64,000 nucleotides of DNA from Tachypleus tridentatus (GCF_004210375.1 NC_134833.1:23440063-23504062), one strand, 5' to 3'; counted from the stretch's first letter, positions 21,201 to 33,394 are shown. Notes: generated by a model from the sequence alone, not told the origin. Translations and numbers: made by a program.

Positions 21201-24200
21201 AAAAATTAAATCGGCTGTTCTGCGCTATTTGTTGGGAAATTTTATTTTCTCTTAAAAGCAAACGAGTGTGTGTGTGTTTTTCTTAGAGCAAAGCCACATC
21301 GGGCTATCTGCTCAGCCCACCGAGGGGAATCGAACCCCTGCTTTTAGCGTTGTAAATCCGGAGAAATACCGCTGTACTAGCGGGAGGCTAAACAAACGCT
21401 ATATCTTAAATTTACTTTCAATGTATATCGACCCTAATGAACTTATCCTTTCTTTTGGTAGTTACAGAGCTACACACATCATTAAAGGATAGTAATTAAC
21501 TACCTTTGATATTATTCCCATTATAAAACGTGTGAGAGTTTCTCACTTTAGTTGAGTTCCATTATAACCAGCGCAGATAGCCCTCGTGTAGCATTGCGCG
21601 AAATTCAAAACAAAACAAAACCATTCAGTTATAACCTTCTTACCAAACTTGACATTCTGCTGATAGAATAAAATGATCATGATATATGAGCCACAATACA
21701 TGGACATTGCTCTGAAAAGGATCAAAATAATGTTCAGTTCTACAATTATAAATACCAATCCGTCAAGAACATAAGTACGTGGAGGAGGAAGATGTCATAA
21801 AGAACTTGACCCTAAAGGGTATGAACTTTTCTTACCCAAACACCGACAGACATTCATTTATAACCTTCATGAAGAGTTCCTGTGCTAGATAGGTTCCGTT
21901 CTAACCCACGTAGAACCTTTTAATATTATCTGGATTCCATTAAAATTCAAGTGAAGAGTTTAATGTTTGCTAGACAAATCCACAGGGATGACCTTCATTT
22001 TTATGGTAATTATATAACAACTGACTGAATGCGGCATCGTTTTGAAAGGTGGAAAATGGCTGTGTAGGTGTTACTTATCTATCCAGCACTTGTTATTTCT
22101 TTTACCTAATCGAAATTCCCACACTAGTCGTGTAACACCTGATGGATTCGCGTGTAGCTTTCTGAACCCGATCGTGGCCCGGAATGGCCTAGTGTGTTAA
22201 AGCGTTCGACTCGTCATCCGAGGATCGCGGGTTCGAATCTCCGTCGCACCAAACATGCTCGCCCTTTCAGCCGTGGGGGCGTTATAATGTGACAGTCAAT
22301 CCCACTATTCGTTGGTAAAAGAGTAGCCCAAGAGTTGGCGGTGGGTGGTGATGACTAGCTGCCTTCCCTCTAGTCTTACACTGCTAAATTAGGGACGGCT
22401 AGCGCAGATAGTCCTCGAGTAGCTTTGCGCGAAATAAAAAACAAACAAACAAACTGAACCCGATCATCACACATATTTCTATCACCCATGTTCTAGATCG
22501 TATACGAAAAGTGACAGGTAAGTCCTAGGAGCAGATTAAATGATTTGCTCTAATTCAGGTGTAGATCACGTGATTTATAATACCTCAGCTGTGCGTATCA
22601 TGTGATTTACCTTGACTTAGATGTGGATCATGTGATTTCCTGTCATTCAAATTCTAATCGCGTGATTTATCATGACTCAGGTCTGGTTCGTACGATTTAC
22701 TCTCGCTGAAATGTTTATCACCTGATGTTATTGTATCTGAATTACCTTTAGTCGAAGTCACAATGATAGTACTCTGCTCACGATGACTAGAAACCCACTT
22801 GAAATTAAATTGTATTCTAAAGACGGCTGATATAGCTATTAAAACTTCAAGTGACAAGGAGAGAACAACGTTTCGACCTTTCTAGGTCACATTCAGGTTA
22901 AGAAAGGGAAAGTTTGAATGTGACCGTTGACGAACACATGTCTTATGGACGAGAATATAAACGGGTATGGGTTGTAGGGGGCGTTGCAGGTGGATGTTAG
23001 GTTATTAATTAGTATAGGTATAAAGGTGTTACTTTATATTGGTTTTAGTTGCTGTATAAGTAGGGTTTCTTTGATTCTGCGTTTGTTTATATTTGTTTAC
23101 CTACTTAATATCAAGCGGGTTTCTCGTCATCAAGAAAAAATTATCAAATATCACACCTTCAGTAGATATGGAAATATCGCGTCCAGAAGAAAACAATCTT
23201 CTTCCTTAAATCGATCAATACATGTATAAAAATTATTATCAAACGTTTGTAGACTATTTATAAAACGTGAAAGTTATGTTTTTGTTTTGGTCAGTGCAAA
23301 ACCGGTGTATATAGTAGAGAAAATAATAAAGTGTTTTCGATATTAGAATTTAGTTGTTAGTCTTAAAATAAATGAGATATTCATAAACTTCAAAAAGTTG
23401 CGTTATTCATTCAATCCATGCGTGATCTAATGATCAGGGGGCGTTCGACTCACAATATGTTTGTTTGGAATTTCGCACAAAGCTACTCGAGGGCTATCTG
23501 TGCTAGCCGTCCCTAATTTTGCAGTGTGAGACTAGAGGGAAGGCAGCTAGTCATCACCACCCACCGCCAACTCTTGGGCTACTCTTTTACCAACGAATAG
23601 TGGGATTGACCGTCACATTATAACGCCCCCACGGCTGAAAGGGCGAGCATGTTTGGCGCGACTGGGATTCGAACCCGCGACCCTCGGATTACGAGTCGCA
23701 CGCCTTAACACGCTTGGCCATGCCGGGTCGCTCACAACATGTAAGACATGGATTGGAATCCCCGTTACCGAATAAACATGCTCGACCTTTCAGTCATGGG
23801 AACGTTATAATAATACAATCAATTCCACTATTCGTTGGTAAAAGAGTAGCCAAGAATTGGCTGTGAGAGGTGTTAACTGTCTGCCTTCCCGTTGGTCTAT
23901 CACTCCTAAATTAGGAAAGGCTAGCACCGATAGCCCTCGTGTATCTTTACGCAAAATTCAGAACAGATCATACAGTATCATTTCCCATTTTTTTGTTTGT
24001 TTTTATTTCAAGAACGGTTAAGAATCGTCTCGATGATAGAACGTAGGAGAGTAGGGTGAAAAAGACAAAACCTATATAAACACGAAAACGTCATGTGTGG
24101 TGAAAAATTGACGCGAGTGTACTATAGGGGAAAAACGTTTCCTAGCGTGATGAAAGATTGTATTGTAAGTTCATTTCGAGTGATAAACGTTTAACTGACT

Positions 24201-26339
24201 TTTAGGAAAAGATTTCAATGTTACATCTTATTATTGCTTCATTTTGTTTTGTTTGAAGTCATCCTCTGAAGGATTACAATTTTAAATTACTTTTTATTCT
24301 GTCATAACTGATCTCGCGTGATTAATCGGCTTATCTTTGCCGTGTTTCTGATAAATCTGATAAGTACAACTAGTTTGGAAGTACTTCTCTCTCGGGCCCG
24401 GCATGGCCAAGCGTGTTAAGGTGTGCGACTCGTAATCAGAGGGTCGCGGATTCGCATTCCCGTCGCGCCAAACATGCTCGCCCTTTCAGCCGTGGGGGCG
24501 TTATAATGATACGGTCAATCCCACTATTCGTTGGTAAAAGAGTAGCCCAAGAGTTAGCGGTGGGTGTTGATGACTAGCTGCCTTCCCTCTAGTCTTACAC
24601 TACTAAATTAGGGACGGCTAGCGCAGATAGCTCTCGAGTAGCTTTGTGCGAAATTCAAAAACAAACAAACAATACTTCTCTTTTCCTTTATAGGCACAAC
24701 GTATTCCTTCTAAACGTGTCCGTCATTTACTTAAAAAACTACAACGTATAATTTACTTACGTTTAAAACATCAAACTCATATCTTTACTGTGTGTACTTT
24801 TTTTTATATACCAAAGCCACATCAGGCTATCTTCTATGTCCATTGAGAGGAATTGAACCTCTGATTTTTAACGTTCTAAATCAATAGACTTACCGTTGTC
24901 TCAGCGGGGGATCTTAAGCCTTGAAATTGTTGTTTACATAATTGTTGTTTCTTTGTTGTAGAACGCAAAGCTGCATTACGGGTTATCTGTTCTCTGCGCA
25001 CCGCGGGTATCGAAACCCGATTTTCATCGCTGTAAGCCTGCTGACTTACTAGTAGTATAAGCAGGAGCCATCTGGCTGGATCGCCAATTTCTGTATTCGA
25101 GCATTTGATCAAATTATCATAAGATTAATATTTTCTACTAGACGGAACTGAATAAACTATTTTGTTTGAATTTTGATGCTTGTTTGTTGTTTTTGAAATT
25201 TCGCGCAAAGCTGCACGAGGGCTGTCTACGCTAGATATTCCTAATTTAACAGTGTGAGACTACTCATAACCACCCACCGCCAACTCTTGGGCTACTCGGT
25301 TACCAACGAATAATGGCGTTGACTGTCACATTATAACGCCCCCACAGCTGAAAGGGGAGAGCATGTTTGGTGCGACGGGGATTCGAACCCGCGACCCTCA
25401 GATTATGAGTCACACGCCTTAACAACCTGGCCGTGCCAGGTCAAATTATGGTGCATTTTTCTTACTAAACATTAGATAAATTTATATCAGTATAAAACTC
25501 CAAATTACTGAAATAAAACACCTCACCAGAAACACGACGAAACTCCATACAATTAAGTAATTTTGAACATAAAATGAGCTTTTGTGTACACCAGATTAAT
25601 TAACGAACGCCGGATTTTAGCATTGAAAGTCTGTAAACTTGCTACTGTTCCACCTGGGCGGGGAGTTATTTGTTTCAGAGTAAAACCACATTAGGCTATG
25701 TGCTATCTCAGGGCATAGAACTCGGACGTAGGCGTTGTAAGTTCATAGACTTGCCGCTGTCCCTCATATGTTTGTCCCTGGTTCTTTCCACAAATAAGTC
25801 GTATTTTATAATCTCACCCCTTTGTTGTTGTTGTTTTCTGATATAAATTCTAGTCGAAAGCATCAACTCTGTGACAGTTTGCGTAAGGAACTCATGTTGT
25901 CAATTTGTCACCATGGCAAAATTCAACCATTCTGCTCTCGCTCTCAGTATTTTATCCGAAAATTAGACATGTTTTACGTTTTCAAATAAGTATTTCATAA
26001 CATTTTAAGACGATTTAATCTTAAAATTAATAAAAATAAATAAAACTCTCCTATCTTGATTAACTCGTGATCAAGGCTGTTGACTCGATTCTTTGTTTAA
26101 TTTCTGTTCACAGGATTTTTTGTTAAAATGCAATTACCTTCATACGAGTTAGTTAACTTTTTAATTAATTTTTTAAAAGTACTTCACTGATTAATATATA
26201 TGAGCTCATTTTCCTTTCCATATTTTCAGTCCGTAAAGAAAACGAAGAGATTCTTAAGGATGTTTTGTCCACTTTGTCAACTTCTATAGATGGCGCCATC
26301 GTCAACGATACCATTAATATGACAGGACAACCTGGATGA
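17580..26339 (+). CDS. Two-exon gene for an unrecognised 271-residue single-pass membrane protein
   Basis: Exon 1 is 17580-18285 (235 codons plus 1 nt, donor AAAA|GTAAGT). Exon 2 is 26230-26339 (acceptor atattttcag, stop TGA 26337-26339), joined through split codon Ile236. An in-frame TAA at 17568-17570 fixes the start. Residues 1-202 are hydrophilic, Ser- and Arg-rich and look disordered. Residues 203-228 form one strongly hydrophobic segment preceded by RRR, so the N-terminus is likely cytoplasmic (type II). Residues 229-271 are a short outer tail with two N-glycosylation sequons, NDT (261-263) and NMT (265-267). AATAAA at 26590-26595 fits the 3' end. Exon 1 is visibly more GC-rich than its surroundings. 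I recognise no family and assign no function. Confidence 0.7.
18466..18912. repeat. Compound tandem array at the start of intron 1
   Basis: Interleaved units built from ttgttgtagagctgttgtag and agatttaattgttagagctaa, with many length variants. Begins about 180 bp after the exon 1 donor. Confidence 0.9.
19675..19816. repeat. Two tandem 71-bp copies
   Basis: Both start caagtgggtttcttgtcatc (19675, 19746) and differ at about one base. A related segment lies at 23113-23132. Confidence 0.9.
20195..20312 (-). repeat. SINE-3, diverged copy
   Basis: Head complement gatcgaacctcagattttagc and a tail with gtttatttg at left. Confidence 0.6.
20440..20556 (+). repeat. SINE-3 copy
   Basis: Reads ccctccagtggttcaagggt, box B-like gagttttgatacccg, and a caaacaaataaac tail. 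Confidence 0.7.
20655..20887 (+). repeat. SINE-1, 5'-truncated copy
   Basis: Starts in the anticodon arm and is flanked by ctaatgatacg (20644-20654 and 20888-20898). Confidence 0.88.
21264..21392 (-). repeat. SINE-2, full length
   Basis: (TG)n tail at left, head complement ending ctgtactagcgggaggc. Confidence 0.88.
21567..21623 (+). repeat. SINE-1 tail fragment
   Basis: Only agcgcagatagccctcgtg through the CAAA tail: a severely 5'-truncated copy. Confidence 0.75.
22174..22453 (+). repeat. SINE-1, full length, young
   Basis: Flanked by perfect 12-bp duplication ctgaacccgatc (22162-22173 and 22454-22465). Confidence 0.93.
22815..23140 (-). mobile_element. Dispersed repeat with hammerhead-like motif, copy A
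   Basis: Shares acggctgatat through acaacgtttcgacctt with 40,213-40,300. On the minus strand it reads CTGAATG, stem GACC/GGTC, then CGAAACG. The right end (23113-23132) matches the 71-bp repeats at 19.7 kb. Possibly a Penelope-like element remnant; boundaries are approximate. Confidence 0.45.
23425..23958 (+). repeat. SINE-1, old copy hosting a younger SINE-1
   Basis: Diverged plus-strand copy (gcgttcgactcacaat at left; ggattggaatccccgttacc and body from 23733) interrupted by 23453-23730. Confidence 0.82.
23453..23730 (-). repeat. SINE-1, young copy nested in an older one
   Basis: Near-consensus. The host sequence ctcacaatatgt is duplicated on the other side as ctcacaacatgt. Confidence 0.88.
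24395..24672 (+). repeat. SINE-1, full length
   Basis: Head gggcccggcatggccaagc; duplication tacttctct on both sides. Confidence 0.9.
24790..24912 (-). repeat. SINE-2, diverged copy
   Basis: Head complement aattgaacctctgatttttaac and ccgttgtctcagcggggga. Confidence 0.75.
24943..25075 (-). repeat. SINE-3 copy
   Basis: Reads gaacgcaaagctgcattacg, then gtatcgaaacccgattttc. Overlapping minus-strand frame is a shadow. Confidence 0.7.
25183..25441 (-). repeat. SINE-1, full length with small deletions
   Basis: Tail gtttgttgtttttg at left, head complement cctggccgtgccaggtc at right; lacks about 20 bp in the tail-proximal body. Confidence 0.88.
25610..25770 (-). repeat. Two adjacent SINE-3-like relics
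   Basis: Two head complements (ggattttagcattgaaagtctg; ggcgttgtaagttcatagac) about 100 bp apart, both degraded. Confidence 0.5.
26230..26339 (+). CDS. Exon 2 (terminal) of the membrane-protein gene
   Basis: Encodes (I)RKENEEILKDVL, a short amphipathic stretch, then the sequon-bearing tail ending TGQPG. The phase 1 entry matches exon 1 exactly, and a poly(A) signal lies about 250 nt downstream. Confidence 0.68.
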
Positions 26340-26589
26340 TCACATTCCATTATTTGTGCTGTTACTCGTAGTGACGTTTGAAGACAGTTCAACGGTTTCC
26401 AAACTTAATTCTTAGAAATAATATTTTGGGTTATAAATCGAGAAAATATAAACAGTTTCCTTCAAGTTTCCATTAAAAAAAAAAATGATGTTGAATTTCC
26501 TATCTAGATAAAGCATGTGGAAACAAGTTAGGTGCCACGTGATGGTAAATCACGTTCTGATGAAGCTTCTATAGTCTGCCAAAACATAG

Positions 26590-26595
26590 AATAAA
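26590..26595 (+). terminator. Poly(A) signal AATAAA
   Basis: Canonical hexamer about 250 nt after the TGA of exon 2, in AT-rich DNA with T-rich sequence downstream. Confidence 0.45.
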
Positions 26596-27182
26596 CAAAT
26601 AGTAATTTAAAGAAATTTTGATGTCTGAAAAAAAGGTTTGTTTTTCTCTTTTTTTTTGGTACCTTATGCATAGAATTTTTTGCAAAATAAATTTGTAAAA
26701 TTGATTTGTTTTATTTTAAAATAATACAGTCATCCTTATAAAAAGATATATAATATAATTTCTACTTTTAAGGTACTGAAATATGATCGTTTAATTTCAA
26801 TACAAGTCATGATCAAAACGAGAAATATGTCGTGTTTATTTACATCACATCTTGTGGTATTTTATTCCAAAGTTAACTGATTTTTTCATTCATATTTTGG
26901 AAATCAAAATCACTCAGTTTAAAGGCAAATTTAAATACGTTACGTTTGATTCTGTTATGTTTGAAAAAGTGGTTTCACAGTACTTAACATTTACAGAAGA
27001 TAAAGACTAATCATTAAAACATGTTTCCAAAATAAGTTTCGAAAACTTGATAAATTTAACTCAATTTGTAACAAGTAGGAGCATATTTTTTAAAATAAAT
27101 AAACAAATCAGATAGGATTTTGCGATTGAACACAATGATCGCATATTATCCTGGCATGGAATTACTTTTTATTTCTTCTCGA

Positions 27183-27450
27183 GGCCCGGCATGGCCAGGT
27201 GGGTCAAGGCGTTCCACTCGTAATCCGAGGGTCGCGGGTTCGAATCCCGGTCGCACCAAACATGCTCGCCCTTTCAGCCGTGGGGGCGTTATAATGTTAC
27301 AGTCAATCCCACTATTCGTTAGTAAAAGAGTAGCCCAAGAGTTGGCGGTGGGTGGTGATGATTAACTGCCTTCCTCTTGTCTGACACTGCTATATTAGGG
27401 ACGGCTAGCGCAGATAGCCCTCATGTAACTTTGTGCAAAATTCCAAACAA
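27183..27450 (+). repeat. SINE-1, full length
   Basis: Head ggcccggcatggccaggtgg, box B gggttcgaatccc, near-consensus body. The overlapping open frame is a shadow. Confidence 0.92.
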
Positions 27451-27664
27451 AAAATTTATTCTCGAAATATTGACAAATGTGACTAAAACAGCGTTATTTA
27501 GCTTTCACAAATATTTAATGCAGAAATAAATAATTATTTTTCATGTACTTAATTAAATATATCTTGCAACCACGTATTTATTTGATTTAGCAATATCTGA
27601 AACAACCCAACTGGATCGAGACTTTACTAGAAGCATTGTCTTGACATTATATTATAAATGATTG

Positions 27665-27950
27665 ATATCGGGCTATCTGTTGTGTTCACGGCAGGGAGTC
27701 GAACTCCAGATTTTAGTGTTGAACGTCTGTAGATTTACTGGGTACAATATTCCTGAGTGATCTTAATTGAGAATGTGTATCAAAATGTCCTATATCAAGT
27801 GTTTTTGTTCATGTATTATCATTTCATTTATTCTAAGTCAGCTATAAGTTTCAGGACTTACAACGCTAAAATCTAGGGTTTGATTCCAATCATTGGAAAG
27901 AAGTTGATAGTCCATTGTTTGGAATTGCAATAAGAAAACAATACCAACAC
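27665..27950. repeat. Two SINE-2/3-like relics in opposite orientation
   Basis: Minus-strand relic 27665-27745 (gagtcgaactccagattttag) and plus-strand relic 27850-27945 (acttacaacgctaaaatcta). Confidence 0.5.
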
Positions 27951-28329
27951 GTATTCTAGGTCAGCGTGATAGAACTAATAATCCGGGGTCACATCGTATG
28001 TCGATTATTAGATATTTACAAATGAAAAAAAAAATTATTCTGAAACAAATTTTGAATAAAAGTTTCATTTGCAATAATCCACATATGTCACAATTTAAGG
28101 ACCTTCAATAGTTTTTACAACCTACGTTTCACAAGTAAAATATTGGTTCATCCTATTCTAACTTGTTGCTACGCGTCCCAGAGTAAGATTGACAGCTAGT
28201 TTTTACAAAGACTACAGGAAAATCCAAGAAATAATTTTTGTAATAATTCACATTTTGAGCTTATTGAACCATTATATTTTTATTTATAAAATATGCCGTT
28301 AGATACAATAGAAAGAAGACAAGTAGTTA

Positions 28330-28452
28330 TCCCCTGTGATTCAGTGGTAATTCAAAGTGGTTTATAACGTCAAAAATTGAGTTTCGGTACTCGTGGTGGG
28401 CACAACACAGATGACACTATTGTGTGGCTTTGCGCTTAACAACAGACAAATA
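28330..28452 (+). repeat. SINE-3 copy
   Basis: Reads cccctgtgattcagtggtaa, box B-like gagtttcggtactcg, tail gtgtggctttgcgcttaac. Confidence 0.7.
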
Positions 28453-28459
28453 AAAAACA

Positions 28460-29730
28460 TGTAGAACCTTTATCATATTTTTTCTAGGAAGCAATGCTAT
28501 TTTAAAATGTAAAAGTAATAAAAAATTATCATAGAGTCGGTATACTCTATATGTAAGGATGGCCAAGGTACTCAGTAGGCATAATAGAAATACGCACGCC
28601 AAACCGTCAACAGTGACAGAGAGTATTATTTTAAAACATGATTGCCACTCACTTTCTTTTGTTTCCCTTCCCAATAAATCCAGAAATAAGACAAGAAATC
28701 ATTACTAACATACCGAGCCAACCACCAAACTGTTCATCTTTCTTCTTGTTTCAGTTGAGATAACTCTACACTTACTTTATCAATAACGTTAGTTTAAATC
28801 TAAATCCACTTTTTATATAGATCATCCCTACGTGACTTTCAATATTAAAAATTAATGTTACATTATAAAATTCACCAGTGCGAAATGGATTCCAGAGGGG
28901 TCGATTCGACCGACTTCATAACGAAATTTGTGGTAATGAAAACATGTTTTGACTCAACTTGGTTTTCCTTGTACGTAAGTCTTAGGTTCTTAGTTACATT
29001 ACATTGATGTCTTCCCTGACATGATCATGATATCATGATAAACAAACTGCATACCAACAGTCAGGAATATATAACTTCCAACTGCAGTAACATTAAAGTC
29101 AATATGCGTTTTACTGTGTGACATTAAATTTTGATAACGAAACTTATGTAGGGATGATTTATGTATAACTGTATCATCCCGAAATTCTTGTTTGCATTCT
29201 TTTTTAGCACTACCACAAATTTACATTTACAACACGTTATTTTTAATTAAAATCACATACAGACTTACAGCCATAAATTTTGCCTAAATGATTTCTTGTT
29301 ATCACGTTTAAGAAAAAAAAACAACTAAATTTATTATATACGTTTTCATTCGTAGCTTCTCCCTATTTATAATTTCTATAAAATTCAAAAAAAAGCTATC
29401 TCGGTAGGGTGTTTGTGCGTGTGTGAGAATCTGTTGAGGCGTTTCGAACAAAAACATTTTGATATTTTGCGTAATTGTACCATCTGCTACTACCATCAAT
29501 ACTACTCCAACTTAATAGCACCTGCCACGTAGTTTAATAAAACACAACTCATAATAAAATAATATAACAATAACGATAAATTATTGTCTAGCATCATTAA
29601 AAATTAATCTTTGAACCAGTTAACACAGAATTATGATTTGCTTAGTTTGTTTCTGACAGAAAACTCGTATCAAGTAACAAATGTTTAATGAACAGTGTAA
29701 CGTGGAATACATCACAGTTACGTTCTTCTT
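28460..29730. other. AT-rich intergenic, nothing recognised
   Basis: No supported gene, RNA or repeat; open frames are short and unsupported. Confidence 0.45.
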
Positions 29731-29731
29731 A

Positions 29732-29985
29732 GGGACGCTCTCCTCGCAATCTGAGTGTCTCGAGTTCGAATCTCCTTTCCACCAAATATGTTCATCCTTT
29801 CAGCTATGGCGGCATTATAATGTGACGGTTAATCCCACTATTCGTTGGTAAAAGAGTAGCCCAAGAGTTGGCGGTACGTGGTGATGACTAGTCGTCTTCC
29901 CTCTACTCTTTCATTGCTAAACTAAATTAAAGAGGCCTGGTGCAGATTGCCCTCGTATAATTTTGCGCTAAATTTAAAATAAACC
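29732..29985 (+). repeat. SINE-1, diverged copy
   Basis: Starts in the anticodon arm (cgctctcctcgcaatctg), box B gagttcgaatctc, eroded tail. Confidence 0.8.
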
Positions 29986-29989
29986 AATT

Positions 29990-31455
29990 AACAGCATTAT
30001 TTCGTAAACACAAAACACCTTCGAGGCAAAAAGGAAAAATTGCCTTTAATGTATTGCATTTAAATCGATTTCAGTTTTTAAAAAATATTTTATTTTTGGA
30101 ATATCTTGTGCTAATGTGAGTATCCAAAAAAACATCTGTATATTTACAGTTATTAAAAAAAAAAACATCGTTATGATCTACACTCTTTACGTTGTAAAAT
30201 ATAAAGTCTACTACTAACTATTGTAAGATTGTTTTTTTTCCTAAATCAAGGCCACTGAAAATTACACGTTACGTATATTTTTAAATTGAATGATGTTCAT
30301 TATTATAAACTTTACAAACTACCTTTCATCAAAATTTTATCACAATTCGTACAGAAACACATATATGATATAAGAATCTGTGAGACTTAAACCCAGAACC
30401 TCTAAGTTATCAAAGAGCACAGATCATCTCTATCAGCCTTCTCTCTTAAAGATTTTCAACTATCAATATATCCATCATATTGTGTTATGACAGGCACAAA
30501 GTACAAATTATAAGAAGTCTATTCAAGCCATACGTTTATTCTAAAATTCCACTAGAAAGCAATGAAAGGAAAATAATTTTTAAACGTTTAGGTCAGAAAA
30601 ACTTCCAGCATTGACCTCTTTAGTTCTGGATTCAAGTTCTGATTTCGGATCTGTTTTTCATTTGACATTTTTTACTTCAATATTTAATGATAAATATTGT
30701 TTACTTTTTAATGTTTTCGAGCATAAGAAACGAGGAAGTTTCCCATAAGAAAAAATTAGATGTCACAATGTAATTTATAAATAACAATATAATTTAAAAG
30801 GCACGTAAAAATTATTTTAAAAACAAAATTATGTTAGAAAACACTTAAGTGAATCTTACCACAACTGTGGCCCGCCATGGCCAGGTGGTTGAATAAAACA
30901 AAATGTGAATCAAGATTTACATGTATTTATACTAAAGCCATACAAAAATAAACAAAAATATTTAGAAGTGCGTAGTTTTTCGAGATTTGCGATTTTAATG
31001 TAAATCTCTTTGACGTATCAGCCCCAGATATAGTCTCCCATCATGTTTTTGTTATACGCTTCCAGCTCACAAAAGCAAAGTTTGAAGACAAAAATAGGTC
31101 TTTTCCATTTACTTTAAGCATAAGCAACTGGGAAATAACACTTTCTGTCCAGGAACAAGAAAAAGTAAAACTTTTGTTACATAGTGTTATGAGTATTAAA
31201 TTTCATAAGTTTAAGATTAATCACTAAACCCAATTTCGTGCAAAAACATCTTAAAATCCTTCAACAGTTCCAATAAAGTTGTGTCCATAATGGCTTTAGT
31301 ATAAATATTAACAAATTATTGTACTATTTTTACCAGATGATAACTACTAGCTATTGAAATATAGGATATGAACAATCTTATGATTACAAAATAGCATTAA
31401 TAAAAGTAACTAATTAGCAATTTGACTTCGGTGAACATGTAGGTTTCTAACAAAG
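29990..31455. other. AT-rich intergenic with one SINE-1 head scrap
   Basis: Only the first about 25 bp of a SINE-1 head are present (30869-30893: ggcccgccatggccaggtgg). Nothing else supported. Confidence 0.5.
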
Positions 31456-31462
31456 ACAACTG

Positions 31463-31728
31463 GGCCGGCATGGCCAGGTGGTTAAGGCACTCGACTCGTA
31501 ATCCGAGGGTTGCGGGTTCGACTTCCCGTCACATCAAACATGCTCGCCCTTTCAGTCTTGGGAACGTTATAATTTGACGGTCAATCCAACTATTCGTTGG
31601 TAAAAGAGTAGCCCAAGAGTTGACGGTGGATGGTGATGACTAACTGCATTCCCCTTAGTCTTATACTGCTAGATATACTGCAGATAGCCCTCGTGTAGTT
31701 TTTCATGAAATTCAAAAACGAAAACAAA
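31463..31728 (+). repeat. SINE-1, full length
   Basis: Head gggccggcatggccaggtgg; duplication caaagacaa on both sides; tail region partly deleted. Confidence 0.88.
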
Positions 31729-32131
31729 CAAAGACAATCACCTGATGATCATATTATTGAGTTTTGTAGGTGTTAAACGTTTAGTTTAAATTGACCAAAA
31801 TACATTTCGATAGTGTATTTGGCTTATTCCCACAGGAATATCTGTTGATTTGGAAAAGTTCCTAAATCCTACGTGTTATGAAACTACTTTTAAGTTTATA
31901 TATACATACCCATATATGAATGTCATCCAATATAATGAAAATAACGTCATTTTCAGTTTAAAATAAAAAAACCAACAAAAGCATATAGCTGATAAAAAAC
32001 TACAAATAAAATTGTTTGACATGAGACATGGTAACATGGTAACATTTTGATAATTTAAAATTGTTATTCTAATACAAATTATGGCTTAAAATAAGAAAGG
32101 GAAATGCTAACATTCAAAGCTCGTAATTTAG

Positions 32132-32233
32132 AAATTACTAATGTTTCGTGAATGACTCATCACGAAAGTAACTCTATCAGAGAAATTACTGATATTTCAT
32201 CAATAACTCATTACGAAAGTGCCTCTATCAGGG
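32132..32233. repeat. Two diverged tandem 51-bp units
   Basis: Units start aaattactaatg (32132) and aaattactgata (32183), both with tcattacgaaag-like centres and ctctatcag ends. Confidence 0.75.
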
Positions 32234-32363
32234 GCAACATAGAAAATCATACAACAGCTTAACGTTTTCACTAATGCACTTCAGTGTTTGTTTTTGTAAC
32301 AGTGTTATAAATTGTACCAGATTGAATGGAACGTCCACCGAAAGCTTGCAGTGACATAGCAGT

Positions 32364-32640
32364 AGCCCGCCATGGCCAAGCGTGTAAAGACGTGCGACTC
32401 GTAATCTGAGGGTCGCGGGTTCGCATCCCCGTCGCGCCAAACATGTTCGCCCTTTCAGCCGTGGGGGCGTTATAATGTTACGGTCAATCCCACTATTCGT
32501 TGGTACAAGAGTAGCCCAAGAGTTGGCGGTGGGTGGTTATGACTAGCTGCCTTCCCTCTAGTCTTACACTGCTAAATTAGGGACGGCTAGCACAGATAGC
32601 CCTCGAGTAGCTTTGTGCGAAATTAAAAAAACAAACAAAC
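32364..32640 (+). repeat. SINE-1, full length, young
   Basis: Duplication gacatagcagt at 32353-32363 and 32641-32651. The overlapping minus-strand frame is a shadow. Confidence 0.92.
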
Positions 32641-33025
32641 AGACATAGCAGTTACTTTTATCATTTTTTTAATGTAATCTTTTATGGTAATAACATAAGT
32701 CACAACACTCGCATTTCAGCGAAAATTATATCTGGAAAATTTACAGATATGATTCGAACCGTTTGTTTTCTAAGGGAAAAAAAATTATGTGGTATTGAAA
32801 ACATTATTTAAACTATGTTAATTGCTTCTATGCTAATCGCTAGATGGCATTACATAAAAAATTCTGTTCGTGTTCAGTTTCGTTAACAAATTGTTTTGTT
32901 GGTTCTTTTGAATGGAAGTATAAAGCTACACAATTGGCTCTCTGTGCTCTACCCCCCAGTGGTCAGGTGAACGTTTTCTACCTTTGTACGAACACAGACA
33001 TGCTGCTATGTTATTGGGGGGTTTG

Positions 33026-33288
33026 GACCCGGCATGGCCAAGCGTGTTAAGGCGTTCGACTCGTAATCCGAGGGTCGCGGGTTCAAATCCCTGTCACACC
33101 AAACATGCTCGCCTTTTCAGCCTTGGGAGCGTTATACTGTCACGATCAATCCCACTATTCGTTAGTAAAAGAGTAGTCCAAGAGTTGGCGGTTGGTGGTG
33201 ATACCTGCCTTCCCTCTAGTCTTACACTTCTAAATTAGGGACAGCTAGCGCAGATAGCTCTCGTGTAGCTTTGTGCGAAATTCAAAAC
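33026..33288 (+). repeat. SINE-1, full length
   Basis: Head gacccggcatggccaagcg, box B gggttcaaatccc, tail gtgcgaaattcaaaac. Confidence 0.9.
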
Positions 33289-33394
33289 ATCTCTATATTA
33301 CATATTTCTGCATTTATTTCGGGAAATATGTATTCGTTTTTATTTCGAAAAGTTTCGAACAGTACTATCCTTCCGTCAGAGTTATCTGCAAATC

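Noticed and set aside
28417..28674. Minus-strand frame with a hydrophobic stretch
   Set aside because: Overlaps a SINE-3 at one end, lacks splice or family support, and its composition fits chance in AT-rich DNA.
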